DNA of 26,421 nt from Thermoproteota archaeon (GTDB lineage Archaea; Korarchaeota; Korarchaeia; Korarchaeales; Korarchaeaceae). The translations under genes and the position numbers were made by a program. How positions within the stretch are numbered: the first letter of the stretch is position 1; the number at the start of each line of letters is the position of its first letter. The stretch spans positions 1-26,421 of the forward strand of contig WAOH01000138.1 in the NCBI GenBank assembly GCA_015521385.1, written 5' to 3'. Under the pieces are notes generated by a model. The model was not told where the DNA came from and did no database searches. It saw only the letters and a program-made list of their open reading frames with translations. Below are positions 23,502-26,421 of this stretch, piece after piece.

Positions 23502-23513
23502 TTCACGGGGATT

Positions 23514-23714
23514 ATGATGAGGAAGAGGGTATTCACTAAGAGAGGCCTGCTCAGATTCCTGTCATCCAGTTTGGAGGATGCAGTCTACTCGGTTGAGATA
23601 GGGGAGGACTTCGTTTCGATTCGGCGGGTCTCTCCCGCGACCAGAGGAACTCTGGGAGTTAAGCTCGATACTGAGATGATCGACTACCTCATCTCTAGGG
23701 GGGCGACCCTTTGA
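23514..23714 (+). CDS. Small protein upstream of a PIN toxin, probable antitoxin
   Basis: A 66-aa protein with a basic N-terminus (MMRKRVFTKRGLLRFL) followed by alternating strands and a final helix (MIDYLISRGATL). I cannot place it in the usual VapB classes (AbrB, RHH, Phd); the antitoxin call rests on position: its stop overlaps the TTG start of the PIN gene (TTGA). GGGGA precedes the ATG. It begins only 13 bases after tRNA-Pro and has no separate TATA box, so it is probably transcribed through the tRNA. Confidence 0.6.
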   Translation: MMRKRVFTKRGLLRFLSSSLEDAVYSVEIGEDFVSIRRVSPATRGTLGVKLDTEMIDYLISRGATL

Positions 23715-24100
23715 GAGCCGTGCTGGACACCAACGTGCTAATATATGCCTACTTCAGCGACACGGAGAAGCACGAGGATGCTAGAAAGCTTCTCGCCTCC
23801 CTAGATGGCTGGGTGATCCCCTTCATTGTGCTGGTCGAACTCTTCTGGTTCGGTAGAGGGGCTGGTCTGGACACTAAGGGAACGAGGGACCTGATACTGA
23901 CATACGTAATGGACAGACGGGCCGAACTAGCACATAACGATCTGGACGAGCTCCTCGACTCCTTATCATGCGAGGATCCGTTAGATTGGGAGGACGAGCT
24001 AATACTGTCCATAGCTGACAGAGAAGGCATCCCCCTAGCTACGTTCGATGCTGAAATGAGGGATAAGGCCGAGATAAGGGGTATTCAAGTTATTCCGTGA
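23711..24100 (+). CDS. vapC: PIN-domain ribonuclease, VapC-type toxin
   Basis: A 129-aa PIN protein. The four acidic metal ligands are Asp6 (VLDTNVLIY), Glu43 (IVLVELFWF), Asp95 (EDELILSIADREG) and Asp113 (ATFDAEM). VapC toxins cut RNA, often tRNA anticodon loops or rRNA. The start is TTG 23711, overlapping the upstream small gene by four bases; that coupling is typical of toxin-antitoxin pairs. The module sits exactly between two tRNA genes, its stop codon seven bases from the encoded 3' end of tRNA-Met. Confidence 0.85.
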   Translation: MRAVLDTNVLIYAYFSDTEKHEDARKLLASLDGWVIPFIVLVELFWFGRGAGLDTKGTRDLILTYVMDRRAELAHNDLDELLDSLSCEDPLDWEDELILSIADREGIPLATFDAEMRDKAEIRGIQVIP

Positions 24101-24106
24101 TTGAAA

Positions 24107-24218
24107 TGGTGCCGGGGCCGGGATTTGAACCCGGGACCCCCGGATTTCCCAGCGGGAGCACCGTGGGCCCGACCCAACTTATGAGTCCGGTGCTCTAACC
24201 AGGCTGAGCTACCCCGGC
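24107..24218 (-). tRNA. tRNA-Met (anticodon CAT) with 34-base intron, CCA encoded
   Basis: Minus-strand cloverleaf: acceptor GCCGGGG/CCCCGGC, D arm GCTC/GAGC, anticodon stem CCGGA/TCCGG, loop CTCATA-A interrupted after position 37 by an intron (24146-24179), T arm CCGGG-TTCAAAT-CCCGG, discriminator A and an encoded CCA (24107-24109). The anticodon stem lacks the GGG/CCC pairs of initiator tRNA, so elongator Met is favoured; an Ile2 tRNA with agmatidine-modified CAT is the alternative. The intron is at the canonical archaeal 37/38 site, to be removed by the splicing endonuclease. Confidence 0.92.
24146..24179 (-). other. Intron of tRNA-Met
   Basis: The 34 bases between A37 and A38 of the tRNA. 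It is G/C-rich and able to extend the anticodon stem with GGG/CCC pairing. The A-rich junctions leave one base of uncertainty in each boundary. Confidence 0.8.
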
Positions 24219-24246
24219 TCCAATGGAGTGGGTGGACTATCGCACT

Positions 24247-24256
24247 AATAAAAATT
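24247..24256. promoter_or_regulatory. TATA-like box for tRNA-Met (-), possibly also for the plus-strand leader
   Basis: aataaaaatt lies about 29-38 bases before the tRNA 5' end on the minus strand. Read on the plus strand, a start about 26 bases downstream would fall close to 24276, the first base of the folded region described next. Confidence 0.5.
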
Positions 24257-24275
24257 GACCCTCGGCATGATGCGG

Positions 24276-24330
24276 CCCGGTCACGAGGTCAAACCCTATC
24301 TGGTTTGGCCCACGCTCGGTGTGAGCTGGG
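24276..24330 (+). ncRNA. Possible structured leader or small RNA (two stacked stems)
   Basis: Outer stem CCCGGTCAC (24276-24284) pairs with GTGA-G-CTGGG (24321-24330, one bulged G). Inside, GGTCAAACC (24287-24295) pairs over nine base pairs with GGTTTGGCC (24302-24310), including wobble pairs, across a six-base loop. Ten bases (24311-24320) remain single-stranded. It lies in the 139-base gap between tRNA-Met and the Yip1-like gene. I do not recognise the family, and no C/D or H/ACA boxes fit well. Confidence 0.35.
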
Positions 24331-24357
24331 AACTCCATCTCCGACGAGGATTCGTTG

Positions 24358-25182
24358 ATGTTCGCTCTCCTCATCGCGTGGGCCATATATAGGTACATCC
24401 TTCGCACTTTTAAGGTTATGGAGATATTTTTAACCGCGCAGGCGGACTATAGCCCGGTGGTGGGCGTGGGTTTCGAAATATCTGAAGAGTTTGAAGAGGA
24501 GATACCCTATTCGCTCACCGATTACATCCTACAACCGATAAAACTCGTTCCAAAAATCTTCAGGGCAATGGTTATCAGACCGAAGCTCAAATATTGGTTG
24601 ATCGCCCTCCTGATAGGTTCCGCCTTCACGGGCTTGGGCATGTGGATGGTTTTCCAGAAGCTGGAGATCTACTTGGTGGGTGGAGGTAACATACCGGAGG
24701 AGGCCTTGGAAGCGGCCAAGGAGATAATGAATGTGTTCATGAAGAACCCAGCTGTCATATACTTTGAAGCCCTTCTCTCTGAACTCTTCATTCAGATAAT
24801 CACCGCGGTCGTGCTCTTCATACTGGTGAAGCTCATGTCAGGGGGAGGAGGATTCTCCTCATCCCTGATGGTGGCGGGCCTCAAGAACGTTCCCTCGATA
24901 CTCTCCGGGATCCTTATGGCGTACATTGGGTACGTGATGCCCCCTATGAGGTGGGAGATAGACCTGTCCACGGGTAATGTCGGTGGGTTCGGTGGCGGAG
25001 CTATGCCTCGAGGCTTGGAGATTCAGCAGCAGTCCATAAACCTGCTGGTCTCTCTATGGATGATCGCCATCATCTACTTGGCCTGTAAGTACGGATTCAA
25101 AATGAGCAGAGGGAGATCTCTGCTGGCCGCGGTAATACTGTGGGTGGTACTTAACTTCACAGTGTTTCTAGCTCTCCTGTAG
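24358..25182 (+). CDS. Yip1-like multi-pass membrane protein
   Basis: A 274-aa membrane protein with about five hydrophobic segments in the C-terminal two thirds (WLIALLIGSAFTGLGMW; LFIQIITAVVLFILVKLM; VPSILSGILMAYIGYVM; LLVSLWMIAIIYLACKYGF; LLAAVILWVVLNFTVFLALL), with an acidic soluble part near the N-terminus (ISEEFEEE). The order resembles Yip1-domain proteins, whose role in archaea is unknown. The start is unsure. ATG 24358 has GAGGA upstream and adds a hydrophobic N-terminus; ATG 24418 follows AAGG and a good TATA sequence (catatatagg, about 24384-24393) and may be the true start. Confidence 0.68.
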   Translation: MFALLIAWAIYRYILRTFKVMEIFLTAQADYSPVVGVGFEISEEFEEEIPYSLTDYILQPIKLVPKIFRAMVIRPKLKYWLIALLIGSAFTGLGMWMVFQKLEIYLVGGGNIPEEALEAAKEIMNVFMKNPAVIYFEALLSELFIQIITAVVLFILVKLMSGGGGFSSSLMVAGLKNVPSILSGILMAYIGYVMPPMRWEIDLSTGNVGGFGGGAMPRGLEIQQQSINLLVSLWMIAIIYLACKYGFKMSRGRSLLAAVILWVVLNFTVFLALL

Positions 25183-25216
25183 CAGTACCCACCCAATTTG
25201 ATTTCACTTTTTACCT

Positions 25217-26041
25217 TCACTCTTCTCTATTCACTGAGTAAAGGGCCAGATCTTTGAGCAGATCTCTCTGAGGAGAACTCTCTAGCACTTCTAACTTCTC
25301 TATGGCCTCCTCAGCCAGATTGTTGGCCATCTCCTCTAGGAGATCCCTCAATCCCTCCTCCCTCAGCAGGGAGGTGAGTTCCCCGGGCGACCCCCAATCC
25401 AGCAGGTCGTCCTTAATCTGGTAGGCCATCCCCATATAAAGACCGTATAACCCGAGATCCCCAGAGATGTCGGATCTACCGGCGATAACGGCGCCCAAAG
25501 AAGTAGCTGCCTCGAACAGGACCGCTGTCTTGAACTTGAGTATCTCAAGGTACTCCTCTAAGGAGAGGGGTCTCCCGCTCTCCAGCACCTGAACTTCCCT
25601 CATTTCCCCAATAGACATGAGTTTGGAGGCTCTGGATAGGATCTCACCTACCTTCCTGTCCTCGTAGGTACTCGCGATATCCAGCACCAATGACAGTATG
25701 AAGTCGGCCACTAGGATCGACATCTCGAACCCGTACTTCATATGGAAGGAGAACTCCCCCCTCCTCTGCGTGCTCCTATCTATAATATCGTCGTGTATCA
25801 GGGATGCCGCGTGTATGAGTTCTATTGCAGCCGCCGCGGGACCTGGTTTCCCACCCCCACCACAGGCATCATGTACTATCAGAAGGAGGGCGGGTCTCAC
25901 CTTCTTGCCTCCACTCAGGAATTCCTTTAAAGGAGAGTAGAAAGGGGAGTCCGACTCTTTATTTAATACCTCCTCGATGGCAATTCTAGCCTCACTGACG
26001 TAGTGTTCCAGCGACGATTTTATGCGATCCTTTAGGGCTAT
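25217..26041 (-). CDS. Trans-polyprenyl (geranylgeranyl-type) diphosphate synthase, short, non-standard start
   Basis: This enzyme joins isopentenyl diphosphate units for archaeal lipids. Visible are SGGKKVRPAL (IPP-binding), the first Asp-rich motif DDIID (from residue 84) and the second DDLLD in QIKDDLLDWG. About 47 family-like residues (KDRIKSSLEHYVSEAR ...) lie upstream of the first GTG, so the gene begins earlier than that codon. The open frame back to a stop at 26048-26050 contains no ATG, GTG or TTG. ATA 26041 sits six bases after GAGGTGA and is the best start. The end is short: about 60 residues follow DDLLD and the usual KxxGxDxxxGK region is missing. The residue five before the first motif is Ala. 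Confidence 0.85.
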   Translation of the reverse strand: MALKDRIKSSLEHYVSEARIAIEEVLNKESDSPFYSPLKEFLSGGKKVRPALLLIVHDACGGGGKPGPAAAAIELIHAASLIHDDIIDRSTQRRGEFSFHMKYGFEMSILVADFILSLVLDIASTYEDRKVGEILSRASKLMSIGEMREVQVLESGRPLSLEEYLEILKFKTAVLFEAATSLGAVIAGRSDISGDLGLYGLYMGMAYQIKDDLLDWGSPGELTSLLREEGLRDLLEEMANNLAEEAIEKLEVLESSPQRDLLKDLALYSVNREE

Positions 26042-26047
26042 GCGCGC

Positions 26048-26054
26048 TCACCTC
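26048..26054 (-). promoter_or_regulatory. Ribosome binding site pointing to an ATA start
   Basis: Minus-strand GAGGTGA, the same sequence that precedes the starts at 48 and 6298, followed after six bases by ATA 26041. It lies in the short gap after the KaiC-like gene. Confidence 0.55.
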
Positions 26055-26070
26055 AGTAGTGGCTGCTGCT

Positions 26071-26421
26071 TCACTCCTCTAAAATAATGCTCCTCCTCTT
26101 GACCACCTTATCGGGATGCACCACTATTCCATTGTCCGTAATCTCGAATGGGTGCCTCCTCATGGAGTGGGCGGTTCCCCTCATCTTCCAGATTATGAGG
26201 CTCCTGACGAGCTCACCATCCCACTCGTCCAGATCAAGTCTGATGATACCGTCGGCCGCATGCTCAACTCCTGGACCACCAAACCCTCTCTCCGTGACCC
26301 CTACCTGACTTATCAGGATGGATGTGGTTCCCGTTCCTGATAGCACCTTCTTCAGCAGGAGCACTGTCTTTCTAGCCACCACGGGCTTCGTCAGGTAGAG
26401 CGCGGTTACGGAATCCACGAC
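26071..26421 (-). CDS. KaiC/RadA-like ATPase, C-terminal part (runs off the window)
   Basis: The visible 116 residues are the C-terminal end of a RecA-fold ATPase: Walker B VVDSVTAL, ISQVG, GVEHAADGIIRL and KMRGTAHSMRRHPFEITDNGI, the ending typical of archaeal KaiC-domain proteins. The P-loop lies outside the window, so ATP use is inferred. KaiC-like ATPases are numerous in archaea and roles vary (signalling, motility, DNA processes). It precedes the polyprenyl synthase by 29 bases on the same strand, likely one operon. Confidence 0.8.
   Translation of the reverse strand, partial: VVDSVTALYLTKPVVARKTVLLLKKVLSGTGTTSILISQVGVTERGFGGPGVEHAADGIIRLDLDEWDGELVRSLIIWKMRGTAHSMRRHPFEITDNGIVVHPDKVVKRRSIILEE

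Noticed and set aside
24265..24345. C/D box small RNA (ATGATG at 24267 resembles a C box).
   Set aside because: No clear D or D' box (CTGA) at suitable spacing was found, so only the folded element is reported.
1..26421. CRISPR arrays, insertion sequences, integrase or attachment repeats, including repeats at the two tRNA 3' ends.
   Set aside because: No regularly spaced repeats, transposase motifs or duplicated tRNA 3' ends were seen.

Overview
The window is a compact stretch of archaeal chromosome: a few dozen bases between most genes, AGG/ATA-rich codon use, GTG and TTG starts, GAGGTGA-type ribosome sites and TATA boxes 25-40 bases before starts. The gene set combines an actin of the crenactin type, a long multi-OB RPA with a zinc finger, a stand-alone XPF-type nuclease, AsnRS, RtcA, a Clp1/Grc3 RNA kinase and an intron-containing tRNA-Met. 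This points to a thermophilic member of the TACK group; a korarchaeon is my best guess, but that is inference. I see no insertion sequence, CRISPR array, phage gene or rRNA.

Layout: 48-5942 holds a CYTH phosphohydrolase-like protein, an MtaD/SAH-type deaminase, a membrane-anchored zinc protease and a porD-porA-porB operon for a 2-oxoacid:ferredoxin oxidoreductase with no gamma subunit beside it. 6044-10337 has a small orphan protein, an agmatinase-family enzyme, an ECF S-component-like membrane protein, HflX and a UbiD decarboxylase. 10409-15087 carries AsnRS and a minus-strand information-processing block (rtcA, RPA, XPF). 15156-18826 has Ogt, crenactin, a DUF72 protein and a protein that I read as a strongly diverged RuBisCO-like protein with its metal-binding residues replaced. 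18892-23394 has the RNA 5'-kinase, glycerate 2-kinase, a TRAM protein, a TrmB-like regulator and two orphan small proteins. 23428-26421 has tRNA-Pro, a PIN toxin module, tRNA-Met with an intron, a Yip1-like membrane protein, a short polyprenyl diphosphate synthase and the end of a KaiC/RadA-like ATPase.

Architecture: five of the six convergent protein-gene junctions overlap at their 3' ends (by 10 to 75 bases). The divergent pairs share one central AT-rich box that appears able to serve both directions. These boxes and the ribosome sites were used to correct several starts (CYTH, UbiD, AsnRS, crenactin, RNA kinase, orphan proteins).

Most interesting items: the degenerate RuBisCO-like protein translationally coupled to DUF72; crenactin with no recognisable arcadin beside it; a polyprenyl synthase whose reading frame has no ATG, GTG or TTG but an ATA exactly behind a good ribosome site; and a two-stem RNA fold at 24276-24330.
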